The position numbers and the translations under genes are program-made. Below are positions 22,759 to 31,107 of a DNA stretch of 47,066 nt, one piece after another. This DNA is from Kitasatospora sp. Root107 (lineage in GTDB: Bacteria; Actinomycetota; Actinomycetes; Streptomycetales; Streptomycetaceae), in NCBI RefSeq assembly GCF_001424875.1, contig NZ_LMCT01000056.1:93822-140887 (forward strand). Direction: 5' to 3'. The notes beneath the pieces are model-generated. The model saw only the letters and a program-made list of their open reading frames with translations, was not told the origin of the DNA and searched no databases. Each line of letters opens with the position of its first letter. Position 1 is the first letter of the stretch.

Positions 22759-23672
22759 ACCACCCGACGGACAGTCAACCGGCCCACAGCGGGCCGGCTC
22801 TGGAGGCGGTGGGCCTGGGCCTGCAGTACCAGGGCGGTTGGGCGCTGCGGAACTGCGAGTTCCAGGTTCCGCTCGGGCGGGTGTGCGGGGTGATGGGGCC
22901 CAACGGGTCGGGCAAGAGCACCCTGCTCGCGCTCGGCGCCCGCCTGCTCGCCCCGACCGAGGGCGAGCTGCGGGTGCTCGGCGAGGCCGGGGACACGCCG
23001 GAGCTCCGCTCCCGGGTCGGCTTCGTGGCCCAGGACAAGCCGCTCTACCCGACCTTCACGGTCGCCGAGACGCTACGGCTGGGCCGCGAACTGAACCCTC
23101 ACTGGGACCAGGAGTTCGCCCAACGGATCGTCGATCAGGGCGAGTTGAGCGGTAAGACCCGGATCGGTTCGCTCTCCGGCGGGCAGCGCACCCGGGTCGC
23201 CCTGGCGCTGGCACTGGGCAAGCGGCCCGAACTCCTGCTGCTGGACGAGCCGATGGCCGATCTCGACCCACTCGCCCGGCACCAGCTGATGGGCACCCTG
23301 ATGGCGGAGGCGGCCGAGCACGGCACCACCATCGTGCTCTCCTCCCACATCCTGGCCGAGCTGGAAGGGGTGATCGACCACCTGCTGCTGGTCCGGTCCG
23401 GCCGGATCGTGCTGGCAGGCGATCCGGACGAGATCCTGGACACCCACCTGCTGCTCACCGGCGGCGGCGACCTGTCCCAACTCGCCGACCACACCGTGCT
23501 GGAGAGCCGCTCGACCGGCCGCCGGACCACCGCCCTGGTCCGCACCGGCACCCCCGTCACAGAAGGCTGGGAGAGCGACCGGCCGAGCCTGGAGAACCTC
23601 CTGCTCGGCTACCTGCGCTCCCCAGCTCTCGACACCACCACGCCCAGCACGCACAGCAAGGCCGCCGCATGA
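22755..23672 (+). CDS. ABC transporter ATP-binding protein
   Basis: A 305-residue ATPase. Walker A is GPNGSGKST near residue 50, the Q-loop is VAQDKPLYPTFT, the signature GSLSGGQRTRVALALALG, Walker B LLLLDEPMADLDP, and the switch histidine in LSSHI. The 70-residue extension after residue 225 (DEILDTHLLLTGGG) is common in export-type ATPases of this kind. GTG 22755 overlaps the GntR stop (GTGA) and follows AAGGGGAGGAAC. It pairs with the permease downstream, whose start overlaps its stop (ATGA). Likely an exporter or an antibiotic-response transporter; the substrate is not known. Confidence 0.95.
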   Translation: MNHPTDSQPAHSGPALEAVGLGLQYQGGWALRNCEFQVPLGRVCGVMGPNGSGKSTLLALGARLLAPTEGELRVLGEAGDTPELRSRVGFVAQDKPLYPTFTVAETLRLGRELNPHWDQEFAQRIVDQGELSGKTRIGSLSGGQRTRVALALALGKRPELLLLDEPMADLDPLARHQLMGTLMAEAAEHGTTIVLSSHILAELEGVIDHLLLVRSGRIVLAGDPDEILDTHLLLTGGGDLSQLADHTVLESRSTGRRTTALVRTGTPVTEGWESDRPSLENLLLGYLRSPALDTTTPSTHSKAAA

Positions 23673-24664
23673 GTACAACTGTCCTCAACGGAACCGTCCC
23701 CCGCCCCGCCGTACGCCCGAGCAGCCTGCTCTGGCTGGCCTGGCGGCAGAGCCGGACGGCGCTCCTGGTCCTGGCGGCCGTCCTGCTGCTGAGCACCGCC
23801 GCACTGCTGGCCGTGCACTTTGTGGCCTCCGGCCCGACGGCCGCCATGCGTGCGGCGGGCTGCTACGCCTCTACGGCCTGGGACCGGCAGAGCTGCTCCG
23901 GGCTGGCCGAGCGGCTACACCTGTCCGCTGACCTGTACCTCGACGTCCTCCAGCCGTTCCTCACCTTCCTGCCGTTGGCGATCGGGATGCTGCTCGGCGC
24001 CCCGCTGCTGGCCCAGGAGTTCGAGCGCGGCACGCACCGGCTGGTCCTGGCGCAGTCGGTCACCCCCGGACGCTGGCTCGCCGCTCGGACCGGCCTGCCG
24101 ATGGCGGCCGTCGCACTGATCACCGGAGTGCTGGCCGTCCTGTCCAGCTGGGTGTGGCGGACGGACGTCCTCCACTCGCCGCTGCTGTTCGACCCACCGT
24201 TCCAGGGCTTCACCTACCCGGCCCTGGGCCTGATGCCGGTCAGCTGGTCCCTGTTCAGCTTCGCGCTGGGTCTGGCGATCGGGCTCTGGCGCCGCCGGAC
24301 CGTCTCCGCCATCCTGCTCACCGGCCTGCTCGGCCTGGTCAGCATGGGTGTGATGCGGCTGCTCCGGCCGGCCCTGTACCCGGTGCTGAGCGGCTTTCAG
24401 CCGACCGACCGGGTCATCAACCAGTTCATGCAGCCCACCAACGCCTGGCTGGTGGAGTACGGCGGGGTGCTCCCGGACGGCAGCCGGACGAGCGGCTTCT
24501 GCCGCACCGCCGCGGAATGCGACAGCGTGGTCGGCTGGTGGGGCGACTACCATCCCGCCTCGCACCTGGTGCCGATCCAGCTGATCGAATCCGCCATCCT
24601 GCTGCTGCTCACCGCCGCACTGCTCACCTGGACCTTCCGTCGGATCGGCCGCCCCGGCAACTGA
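23669..24664 (+). CDS. ABC transporter permease
   Basis: A 331-residue protein with six hydrophobic segments (about residues 31-52, 91-112, 145-163, 188-207, 212-232 and 306-324), the topology of ABC-2-type permeases. The loop between segments 1 and 2 (ASTAWDRQSCSGLAERLH) is large and may lie outside the cell. The sequence ERGTHRLVLAQSVTPGRWLAARTGL near residue 115 is the amphipathic coupling region. ATG 23669 overlaps the ATPase stop. It is the last gene of the GntR-ATPase-permease operon and is followed by a hairpin and a convergent gene. Confidence 0.92.
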   Translation: MSTTVLNGTVPRPAVRPSSLLWLAWRQSRTALLVLAAVLLLSTAALLAVHFVASGPTAAMRAAGCYASTAWDRQSCSGLAERLHLSADLYLDVLQPFLTFLPLAIGMLLGAPLLAQEFERGTHRLVLAQSVTPGRWLAARTGLPMAAVALITGVLAVLSSWVWRTDVLHSPLLFDPPFQGFTYPALGLMPVSWSLFSFALGLAIGLWRRRTVSAILLTGLLGLVSMGVMRLLRPALYPVLSGFQPTDRVINQFMQPTNAWLVEYGGVLPDGSRTSGFCRTAAECDSVVGWWGDYHPASHLVPIQLIESAILLLLTAALLTWTFRRIGRPGN

Positions 24665-24668
24665 TCGA

Positions 24669-24686
24669 GGCCCCGGCTGCCGGGCC
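24669..24686. terminator. Bidirectional hairpin between convergent genes
   Basis: GGCCC-C-GG (24669-24676) pairs with CCGGGCC (24680-24686) with one bulged C and a 3-base loop. It fills the 23-base gap between the permease stop and the P450-PEP mutase stop. Confidence 0.55.
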
Positions 24687-24687
24687 G

Positions 24688-26268
24688 TCAGGATTGCTCG
24701 GCCAGGCTCGCCACCCGGTCGTACGACGGCGCCTCGCCCCGGACCGGCCGCCCCGACCGGACGTCCTCCAGCGCGCCGAGGGCCGCGCCCAGCGCCGCCC
24801 GGTACAGCAGCGACCCCAGGCTGACCCGGCCCACGCCCAGTTCGGCGAGCTCGGACAGGGCGGGGCCGGTCGGCGAGTAGAGCACGTTCAGCGGGACGTC
24901 GATCCGGTCCAGCACCGCCGTGATCTCCGCACGGTCGGTCAGCCCAGGCACGAACACGCCGTCCGCGCCCGCCTGTTGGTAGGCGTCCAGACGCTGCGCG
25001 GTCTCGGCCTGCCGCCCGCCCAGCCAGTAGGTGTCGGTCCTGGCGTTCACGAACAGCTCCGGCACAGCGGCCTTCACCGCCGCGATCTTCGCGGCGTGCA
25101 GGGCCACCGGCGCGAGCGTGCCGTCGGCCCGGCCGTCCTCGAGGTTGATGCCCACCGCCCCGGCGGCGGCCAGCTCGCGGGCCAACTCCGCGACCTCGTC
25201 CGGGTCTTCGCTGAATCCGCCTTCGACATCCACCGACAGCAGGAACGCACCCCGGCCGAGCCGCCGGGCCAGCCGCAGCGTCTCGCGCCGGGTCGCGCCG
25301 GTGCCGTCCGGCAGCCCGCTCGCCGCCGCCACGCCGAGGCTGGTGGTGCCGATCGCCGGGAACCCCTGCGCGGCGAACAGGGCCGCCGAGGCGTGGTCCC
25401 AGGCGTTCGGCAGCAGCAGCGGCGCCCCGGCCCGGTGCAGCGCGGCGAAGGCGCTCGACGGCTCGACCGCCGCCTGTGGCGCGAGGATTCCGGCGGCCAG
25501 CGCCAACGCGTGCTCCCGGCCCGGGCAGCGCCTCGGTTCACTGCCGAAGGTGAGGGCGGGCGGTCCGGACCGGAGCGGATCGAACTGCTCGGGCTGCGAG
25601 AAGAGTTCGGGATCCCGGTTGGCGGCGGCCAGGTCCAGCAGCACCAGGTCGCCCTCCGCGATCGGCACCCCGGCCACTCGGGTCGGCCGGACGGCCACCC
25701 GCCGCATCACCCGGACCGGCGGGTCGTGCCGCAGCGTCTCGGTGAGCAGCGCCCGCACCGAAGAACCGGCCGGAGCCGTACGGGAGTTGTCGACCAGCGT
25801 GCCGGTCGCCTCGAAGGCCTGCAGCAGCAGGCCGATCCGCTGGGCGGCGGTCTCCTGGTCCGCTCCCCCGACCCTGGGCAGCAGCCAGGCCACCGCCGCG
25901 TCGGCCGCCGGGTCCGCGCCGCCGAAGTACGTCCGCGCCGCCGCGCCGACCGCTGCCGCCACCGCGTCGGGCTCGGCCAGGCCCATCACCTCGGCCAGCG
26001 CCCGGACCGTGAGCACCCGGGCGTCACCACCGGGCCCGGTGGCGGCCGACCGCCGCAGCTCCGCCGGGTCCAGGCGCGCCAACTCGGCCTCCACCAGCGC
26101 CCGTCGGCGCGTGTGCTCCGCACCGCTGCTGAACCGGGCGACCGTCGCGCGCAGCCAGGCCATCGTGCCGACCGGGCCGGGCTCGGCGGGCAGCGGGACC
26201 AGGTGCGGATCGGCCAACGCGGCCCGGACCTCGGCGTACCGGTCGAAGCTGTGCTCGGTGCTGTTCAT
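24688..26268 (-). CDS. Compact cytochrome P450-PEP mutase/isocitrate lyase fusion
   Basis: A 526-residue single ORF with two enzymes. Residues 1-265 resemble a shortened cytochrome P450: EHTRRRALVEAEL (C-helix), AFEATGTLV (I-helix), ETLRHDPPVRVMRR (E-x-x-R of the K-helix), FDPLRSGPPALTFG and the heme loop FGSEPRRCPGREHALALAAG with its cysteine near residue 250. A typical P450 needs about 400 residues, so parts are missing. Residues 270-526 are a PEP mutase/isocitrate lyase family barrel: LLLPNAWDHASAALFAAQG, SVDVEGGFSEDP (D-x-E metal site, near 346), GINLEDG and FVNARTDTYW. The ATG at 26268 follows GAGG. I see no frameshift or internal start that would separate the parts. It is divergent from the ArsR gene, 65 bases away. 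Confidence 0.82.
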   Translation of the reverse strand: MNSTEHSFDRYAEVRAALADPHLVPLPAEPGPVGTMAWLRATVARFSSGAEHTRRRALVEAELARLDPAELRRSAATGPGGDARVLTVRALAEVMGLAEPDAVAAAVGAAARTYFGGADPAADAAVAWLLPRVGGADQETAAQRIGLLLQAFEATGTLVDNSRTAPAGSSVRALLTETLRHDPPVRVMRRVAVRPTRVAGVPIAEGDLVLLDLAAANRDPELFSQPEQFDPLRSGPPALTFGSEPRRCPGREHALALAAGILAPQAAVEPSSAFAALHRAGAPLLLPNAWDHASAALFAAQGFPAIGTTSLGVAAASGLPDGTGATRRETLRLARRLGRGAFLLSVDVEGGFSEDPDEVAELARELAAAGAVGINLEDGRADGTLAPVALHAAKIAAVKAAVPELFVNARTDTYWLGGRQAETAQRLDAYQQAGADGVFVPGLTDRAEITAVLDRIDVPLNVLYSPTGPALSELAELGVGRVSLGSLLYRAALGAALGALEDVRSGRPVRGEAPSYDRVASLAEQS

Positions 26269-26293
26269 GCCTCGCAGGCTAGACCCGCAACAC

Positions 26294-26309
26294 TTCGGCC
26301 TCCGCCGAA
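26294..26309. promoter_or_regulatory. Palindrome in the ArsR/P450-PEP mutase divergent region
   Basis: TTCGGC (26294-26299) and GCCGAA (26304-26309) with a 4-base centre, in the middle of a 65-base region between divergent starts. Likely site for the ArsR-type regulator next to it. Confidence 0.5.
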
Positions 26310-26333
26310 CCGTGCCGGGGGGATGATGGAGTC

Positions 26334-27020
26334 ATGTCGCTCGCCGAAACCGCCGGACTGCTCGCGGACCGCACCCGGGCCGCCTTCTGCCTCGCTCTCT
26401 TCGACGGCCGGGCCTGGACCGCCGGGGAGTTGGCCCGGCATGCGGGCGTCTCCGCGTCCACCGCGAGCGAGCACCTGTCCCGCCTGGTCACCGGCGGCCT
26501 GCTGGTCGAGGAGCGTCAGGGCCGCCACCGGTACGTCCGACTGTCCGGCCCGGCGGCCGCGCAGCTGATCGAGAGCCTGGCCGCCTTCACCCCGGACACC
26601 GCCACCCCGGCCGGCCTGCGCGAGTCCACCCGGCTCGGCGCGGAGGCCCGCGCCCGCACCTGCTACGACCACCTGGCCGGGCAGCTCGGAGTGAGCGTCG
26701 CGGCCGCCGCCCTGGAACGCGGCCTGGTGACCGAGGAGGCCGGGCTCGCGGTCACCGAGCCGGGACGCCGCTGGTTCGCCGAGCTGGGCATCGACCTGGC
26801 GGCACTGCGCAAGAGCGGCTCCCGGCCGCTGCTGCGGAGCTGCCTGGACTGGACCGAGCGCCGAAACCATCTGGCGGGCGCGGCGGGCGCCGCCCTCTGC
26901 TCCCGGGCCCTCGACCGGCGCTGGGTCGAACGGATCGGCTCAGGAAGGGCGTTGACGGTCACCGCAGCAGGACGGGTGGCCTTCGCCGACCTGCTCGGCA
27001 TCGACACGGCAGCCACCTGA
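26334..27020 (+). CDS. ArsR-type winged-helix regulator
   Basis: A 228-residue protein. The first 75 residues are an ArsR/SmtB-like DNA-binding domain: LLADRTRAAFCLALFDGRAWTAG and LARHAGVSASTASEHLSRLV as recognition helix, then the wing LLVEERQGRHRYVRLS. The rest (residues 80-228) is a second domain with a C-x-D motif in ARTCYDHLAGQLG, and LRSCLDWTERRNHLAGAAGAALC near 165; this layout occurs in larger, metal-independent regulators of the family. It probably controls the divergent fusion gene through the palindrome between them. ATG 26334 is the only sensible start. It converges with the NAT gene, 2 bases between stops. Confidence 0.87.
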   Translation: MSLAETAGLLADRTRAAFCLALFDGRAWTAGELARHAGVSASTASEHLSRLVTGGLLVEERQGRHRYVRLSGPAAAQLIESLAAFTPDTATPAGLRESTRLGAEARARTCYDHLAGQLGVSVAAAALERGLVTEEAGLAVTEPGRRWFAELGIDLAALRKSGSRPLLRSCLDWTERRNHLAGAAGAALCSRALDRRWVERIGSGRALTVTAAGRVAFADLLGIDTAAT

Positions 27021-27022
27021 CG

Positions 27023-27814
27023 CTACGGCAGGCGGTCCAGTTCGATGCCGAAGTGCGTCCGGTACGCGGCCAGCGTGGCGGTCTCGCCGAGCTCCTGCTC
27101 GGTCCGCGAGCCGTCGGCGGCGGTCCGGATCAGGCGGGTGCCGCTGAGCGTGATCCGGCCGTCCTCGGCCAGGCGTGAGCAGGTCGTGGAGCGCCGGAAG
27201 TGCGAGTCCGGGGAGGTGGCCTGCCACCAGCAGGTCGGCACGAAGTCGGCCAGCTCGTACGCCCGTTGGTCCAGCCGGTACTGCGGATCGCCGTTCTGCC
27301 GCACGTCGAGCTCGTCACCGTGCGGCACGACCGTGAACACCCCGGCGGGATCGGCCTGTTCGCCGCGCTCGTCCAGCCGCAGCGGCAGCTCGCTGAACCG
27401 GCCGAACCCGACGTCCGCCAGCCAGGCCGCACCGTCCAGCTCCACCCGCAGCGCCATGTGGTCGAACGGCGGCCCGAGCCGCCCGTCCCCGAACACCCGG
27501 GCCCCCAGCAGGGTCACCCGGAAACCCAGCGCACGGAGCAACTCGGCGAACGCACCGTTGAGTTCGTAGCAGAACCCGCCCCGGTGCCGCCCGACGATCT
27601 TCTCGACCAGCGCGCCTGGCTCCAGCACGATCGGTTCCCCCAGCCGCACACTCAGGTTCTCGAACGGGACGGTCCCGAGGTGCGCCCGCTGGAGCGCGGC
27701 CAGCGCCGCCGGGTCGGCCCGGCCGGGTCGCGGCAGGCCGATCCGCTCCAGGTAGGCGGCCACCTGCTCTTCGGTCAGGACACTGGGTACTGAGGGATGA
27801 TCCACGCCGCCCAT
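27023..27814 (-). CDS. Arylamine N-acetyltransferase (NAT)
   Basis: A 263-residue NAT, which moves acetyl or other acyl groups from CoA to arylamines or hydrazines. The catalytic triad is complete: cysteine in GRHRGGFCYELNGAF, histidine in FDHMALRV and aspartate in AAWLADVGFG. The family entry LERIGLPRPGRADPAALAALQ and HLGTVPFENLSVRLG are also present. I prefer ATG 27814 over the TTG at 27841. In actinomycetes, NATs close amide bonds in ansamycin synthesis or detoxify amines; nothing nearby suggests ansamycin. Its stop faces the ArsR gene's stop, and its start faces the SnoaL-like gene on the same strand. Confidence 0.93.
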   Translation of the reverse strand: MGGVDHPSVPSVLTEEQVAAYLERIGLPRPGRADPAALAALQRAHLGTVPFENLSVRLGEPIVLEPGALVEKIVGRHRGGFCYELNGAFAELLRALGFRVTLLGARVFGDGRLGPPFDHMALRVELDGAAWLADVGFGRFSELPLRLDERGEQADPAGVFTVVPHGDELDVRQNGDPQYRLDQRAYELADFVPTCWWQATSPDSHFRRSTTCSRLAEDGRITLSGTRLIRTAADGSRTEQELGETATLAAYRTHFGIELDRLP

Positions 27815-27853
27815 TCCACCCGACCGTTCCCGTTCGGGCAAGCTCCGACCGCC

Positions 27854-28246
27854 TCAGCTCTGCGGCCCGACAGCCGCCATGACGGCCTGCCAGGGGGCGG
27901 AGTCGAAGAGCAGGGTGATCGCCGTGATCCGGCCGTCCCGCAGACGGAAGTGCTCGGCGGTGTGCTGGGTGCCGACCGGTGAAGCGGTGTGGACGTCGTA
28001 GATCAGGGTGGCCTCGGTGTCGCCGTACAGCTCGCTGATCAGGTCGACGCCGGTGACGATGCCGAGCAGTCCGTCCAGTCCGTCGAGGTGCCCGGTCGGG
28101 CTGGTCGAGCTGACGAACGGGCTGCGGAACGTGAACTCGTCGGCGATCAGGGCAGCCGCGGCCGCGACATCACCCCGGAACCGGGCCTCGTGGTAGGCCC
28201 TGACGGTCTGTCGGATGGACGGGGAGGTGCTCACGGGCCGGGTCAC
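27854..28246 (-). CDS. SnoaL-like / NTF2-fold protein
   Basis: A 130-residue single-domain protein of the nuclear transport factor 2 superfamily. The pattern RQTVRAYHEARFRGDVAAAAALIADEFTFRSPF is the typical helix-rich start, then TGHLDGLDGLLGIVTGV and the final strands HFRLRDGRITAITLLFDSAPW. Members include polyketide cyclases and many uncharacterised ligand-binding proteins. The GTG at 28246 overlaps the stop of the MarR gene as GTGA, so the two are translated together. A shorter start at an internal GTG is possible. Its role may be linked to what the MarR regulator senses. Confidence 0.83.
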   Translation of the reverse strand: MTRPVSTSPSIRQTVRAYHEARFRGDVAAAAALIADEFTFRSPFVSSTSPTGHLDGLDGLLGIVTGVDLISELYGDTEATLIYDVHTASPVGTQHTAEHFRLRDGRITAITLLFDSAPWQAVMAAVGPQS

Positions 28247-28806
28247 TCCTTGGTCTGCTGGGTGAGGTACTGCTCGATCCGGCGCTGGTTCTCCACCAGG
28301 CGCAGGCAGAGATGGCGGAACTGGGTCAGCTCCGCCGGGGTGAAGCCCTGGAAGACGGCCGACATCGCGCGTTGGGTCGGCTGCCGGAAGGCGTCCAGCC
28401 AGTCCCGGCCGGCCGGGGTGATCCGGGCCCGGACCGAACGGCGGTCGTGCCGGTCCTGGACCCGCTCGGCCAGCTGGTCGCGCTCCAGGGTGTCCACCAG
28501 ACCGGTGACGTTGCGCGAGCTGACGCCCCCTGCCCGGGCGAGTTCGCCGATGGTCAGCCCGTCCTCGTCGGCGGAGCTCAGCCGGGCCAGCACATCGAGT
28601 GCCCCGGCACTCAGCCCCCGCCCTCCCGCGCCCTGGCCGCGCAGCCGGTCCACGGCCTGCGAGGCGGAGCGGACGGCGGCGGCGGCCTCCAGCGCGAGCG
28701 TGTCACCGCCCAGCGCGAACGCCGCCATCGAGGCCCGGACACCGGGGTCGTAGAACGAGCCGTCGGGGTCACTGCCCAGGCTCTCGGAATTATGTACCTG
28801 CTTCAC
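28243..28806 (-). CDS. MarR family transcriptional regulator
   Basis: A 187-residue regulator, longer than usual by an N-terminal 55-residue arm that includes FALGGDTLALEAAAAVRSASQ. The winged helix is LSAGALDVLARLSSADEDGLTI, recognition helix LARAGGVSSRNVTGLVDTLERDQL, and the wing VQDRHDRRSVRARITPAGR. The last helix EQYLTQQTKE closes the dimer. The GTG start at 28806 is 2 bases from a perfect palindrome, which is probably its operator. It is followed by the SnoaL-like gene in the same operon. Confidence 0.9.
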   Translation of the reverse strand: MKQVHNSESLGSDPDGSFYDPGVRASMAAFALGGDTLALEAAAAVRSASQAVDRLRGQGAGGRGLSAGALDVLARLSSADEDGLTIGELARAGGVSSRNVTGLVDTLERDQLAERVQDRHDRRSVRARITPAGRDWLDAFRQPTQRAMSAVFQGFTPAELTQFRHLCLRLVENQRRIEQYLTQQTKE

Positions 28807-28808
28807 AA

Positions 28809-28823
28809 TGAAGTTCTACTTCA
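28809..28823. promoter_or_regulatory. MarR operator candidate
   Basis: TGAAGT (28809-28814) and ACTTCA (28818-28823) with a TCT centre, immediately ahead of the MarR start at 28806 and overlapping its ribosome site. A typical position for autoregulation. Confidence 0.7.
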
Positions 28824-28845
28824 AATCTGACGGACCCGCAACTGC

Positions 28846-28881
28846 CGCGCGCCGCCCCGGAGATACCCGGAACGGCGCGCG
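28846..28881 (-). terminator. Hairpin terminator after phospholipase C
   Basis: CGCGCGCCG (28846-28854) and CGGCGCGCG (28873-28881) with an inner CCGG/CCGG pair, about 15 bases beyond the phospholipase stop on the minus strand. It isolates that gene from the MarR operon. Confidence 0.75.
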
Positions 28882-28896
28882 ACGGGAGAGCGAGGG

Positions 28897-30954
28897 TCAG
28901 GCGGTGATGATGCCCGGGTCGGAGAGGCCCGCGACCCCGGTCTCGACGTGACCCGCCAGGCGGCGGACGAAGTCGGTCGTGCCGGCCGCGGTGACCGTGA
29001 CGTCGTACCAGTTGCGGCAGCCGCTCAGGTCCACCGGGACGGTGACGGTGGCGCCCTTGCGGACCGTGAAGGTCTGCGGGGTGCCGCCGTAGGCGTTGGT
29101 GACGGTCAGCCGGGCGTCGGCGGTGGCCGCGTTGGTGAGGGTCAGGTCGAGGTTGCCGGTGGCCGCGTTGTGGCGGGCGGTGACCTCGGGGCCGGCCGTC
29201 TTGCCGGAGTTGCGGAACCGGCGCAGGAAGCCGTTCGGGCCGTGGACCGTCAGGTCCGTGATGCCCTTGGAGTACTTGGTGTCCCAGGTGTCGGCAATCG
29301 TCTTGCCCGCCTCGGTGGTGTAACTCCACGGCGCGTCGGTGCGGTTGGCCGAGGTGACGTAGAAGTGCGCACCGGCTGCGGCCCCGCCGCTGAAGGTCAG
29401 CCGGTACTTGCCGCCGCTGGTGTCCGCCGAACCGTCCACGTACGGGGCGTACTTGAGCGGACGGGTCGGCCGGCTGCCCGGCTCCTGCTTCGGCATCGTG
29501 CCGACCGCCGGGGCGGGCGCCTTGAAGTCGGGGTGCCGGTCGCGGTCCGGCGGGTAGTACCCGGCGGTGGGCGGCAGCGCGACCGGGGCGGTCGAGGTGC
29601 GCGCGAAGTCGAAGGCCGCGGTCAGGTCACCGCAGACCGCCCGCCGCCACGGCGAGATGTTCGGCTCCGTCACGCCGAACCGCCGCTCGATGAACCGGAT
29701 CACCGAGGTGTGGTCGAAGGTCTCCGAGCAGCTGTACCCGCCGGTGCTCCACGGCGAGACGACCAGCATCGGCACCCGGGAGCCGAGCCCGTACGGCCCT
29801 GCCACGTACCCGGTCTTGCCGCCGAAGTAGTCCAGCGCGGTGGGGACCGTGGACAGGCCCTGGCTGCTGCCGGACGGCGCGTACGGCGGCACCACGTGGT
29901 CGAAGAAGCCGTCGTTCTCGTCGTAGGTGATGAACAGCGCGGTCTTCGCCCACACGTCCGGGTTGGAGGTCAGCGCGTCCAGCACCTGGGAGATGTACCA
30001 GGCACCGTAGTTGGACGGCCAGTTGGAGTGCTCGGAGAACGCCTCGGGCGCGGCTATCCAGGACACCTTGGGCAGCCGGCCGGCCTGCACGTCGGCCCGC
30101 AGCTGGTCGAAGTAGCCCTCGCCCGACTTGGCGTCGGTACCCGTACGCGCCTTGTCGAACAGCGGGCTGCCCGGCTGGGCGTTGCGGTAACTGTTGAAGT
30201 ACAGCAGCGAGTTGTCGCCGTAGTTGCCCCGGTAGGCGTCGTTGATCCAGCCCCAGGAGCCCGCCGCGTTCAGACCGTCGCCGACGTCCTGGTAGACCTT
30301 CCAGGAGACTCCGGCCGCCTCCAGCCGCTCCGGGTAGGTGGTCCAGCCGTACCCGGCCTCGGCGTTGTTGAGCACCGGGCCGCCGCCCGTGCCGTCGTTG
30401 CCGGTGTGGCCCGACCAGAGGTAGTAGCGGTTCGGGTCGGTCGAGCCGATGAAGGAGCAGTGGTACGCGTCGCAGACCGTGAAGGAGTCGGCGAGCGCGT
30501 AGTGGAACGGGATGTCGTCACGCGTCAGGTACGCCATCGTGGTGGCGGTCTTCGCGGGCACCCACTGGTCGTACTTGCCCTTGTTGAACGCCTGCTGACC
30601 GCCGGCCCAGTCGTGGTTCAGGCCCTGCAGGAACTCCATCCCGAGGTCGTCACCCGGGGGACGGAACGGCAGGGTCACCTTGGTACCGCTCGCCTGGTTC
30701 CAGACCGACTTACCGCTCGGCAGGGTGACCGGGCGGGGGTCGCCGAAGCCGCGGACGCCCTTCATGGCACCGAAGTAGTGGTCGAAGGACCGGTTCTCCT
30801 GCATCAGGACGACGATGTGCTCGACGTCCTGGATGGTGCCGGTGCTGCCCTGGGCCGGGATGGCGGCGGCCCGGGCGATGCTGTCGGACAGCATGGTGAG
30901 CGCGGACGCGCCACCTGCCAGCTGGAGGAAACGGCGACGATTGAGTTCAGCCAT
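28897..30954 (-). CDS. Phosphocholine-specific phospholipase C, Tat-exported
   Basis: A 685-residue secreted enzyme of the acid-phosphatase-like phospholipase C family that cleaves phosphatidylcholine or sphingomyelin. The twin-arginine signal is NRRRFLQLAGGASALTML, with cleavage after residue 30. The catalytic domain shows VEHIVVLMQENRSFDHYFG (nucleophile region), NHDWAGGQQAFNKGKYDQWV, SFIGSTDPNRYYLWSGHTG, and ITYDENDGFFDHVVPP (metal binding). The last 190 residues are two beta domains typical of the family's C-terminus. ATG 30954 follows AACTCACCC; the family is often controlled by phosphate starvation, but I see no clear PHO box. Length is normal. Confidence 0.94.
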   Translation of the reverse strand: MAELNRRRFLQLAGGASALTMLSDSIARAAAIPAQGSTGTIQDVEHIVVLMQENRSFDHYFGAMKGVRGFGDPRPVTLPSGKSVWNQASGTKVTLPFRPPGDDLGMEFLQGLNHDWAGGQQAFNKGKYDQWVPAKTATTMAYLTRDDIPFHYALADSFTVCDAYHCSFIGSTDPNRYYLWSGHTGNDGTGGGPVLNNAEAGYGWTTYPERLEAAGVSWKVYQDVGDGLNAAGSWGWINDAYRGNYGDNSLLYFNSYRNAQPGSPLFDKARTGTDAKSGEGYFDQLRADVQAGRLPKVSWIAAPEAFSEHSNWPSNYGAWYISQVLDALTSNPDVWAKTALFITYDENDGFFDHVVPPYAPSGSSQGLSTVPTALDYFGGKTGYVAGPYGLGSRVPMLVVSPWSTGGYSCSETFDHTSVIRFIERRFGVTEPNISPWRRAVCGDLTAAFDFARTSTAPVALPPTAGYYPPDRDRHPDFKAPAPAVGTMPKQEPGSRPTRPLKYAPYVDGSADTSGGKYRLTFSGGAAAGAHFYVTSANRTDAPWSYTTEAGKTIADTWDTKYSKGITDLTVHGPNGFLRRFRNSGKTAGPEVTARHNAATGNLDLTLTNAATADARLTVTNAYGGTPQTFTVRKGATVTVPVDLSGCRNWYDVTVTAAGTTDFVRRLAGHVETGVAGLSDPGIITA

Positions 30955-31107
30955 GGGTGAGTTGACCTCTGCAGGTGAGGGGCGGGCAGTGGGCGACCCC
31001 AGAGAAGCGTGTGTGGGGTACCTCCTGGCGGACTTGTCATGTCTGCCCGCCGTACGCCAGGCGAACGCCTCACTCCAGTTGTTCGGCCAACTTCGGCGCC
31101 GCGGCCG

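Noticed and set aside
28948..30960. A 670-codon open frame opposite the phospholipase C gene
   Set aside because: Shadow of the real gene; Val/Gly/Arg/His-rich text without a domain, while the other strand has a Tat signal and complete motifs.
30955..31107. Search for a PHO box ahead of phospholipase C
   Set aside because: Only single GTTCGCC-like and CTCACC units at irregular spacing are present; no pair of direct repeats 11 bases apart.
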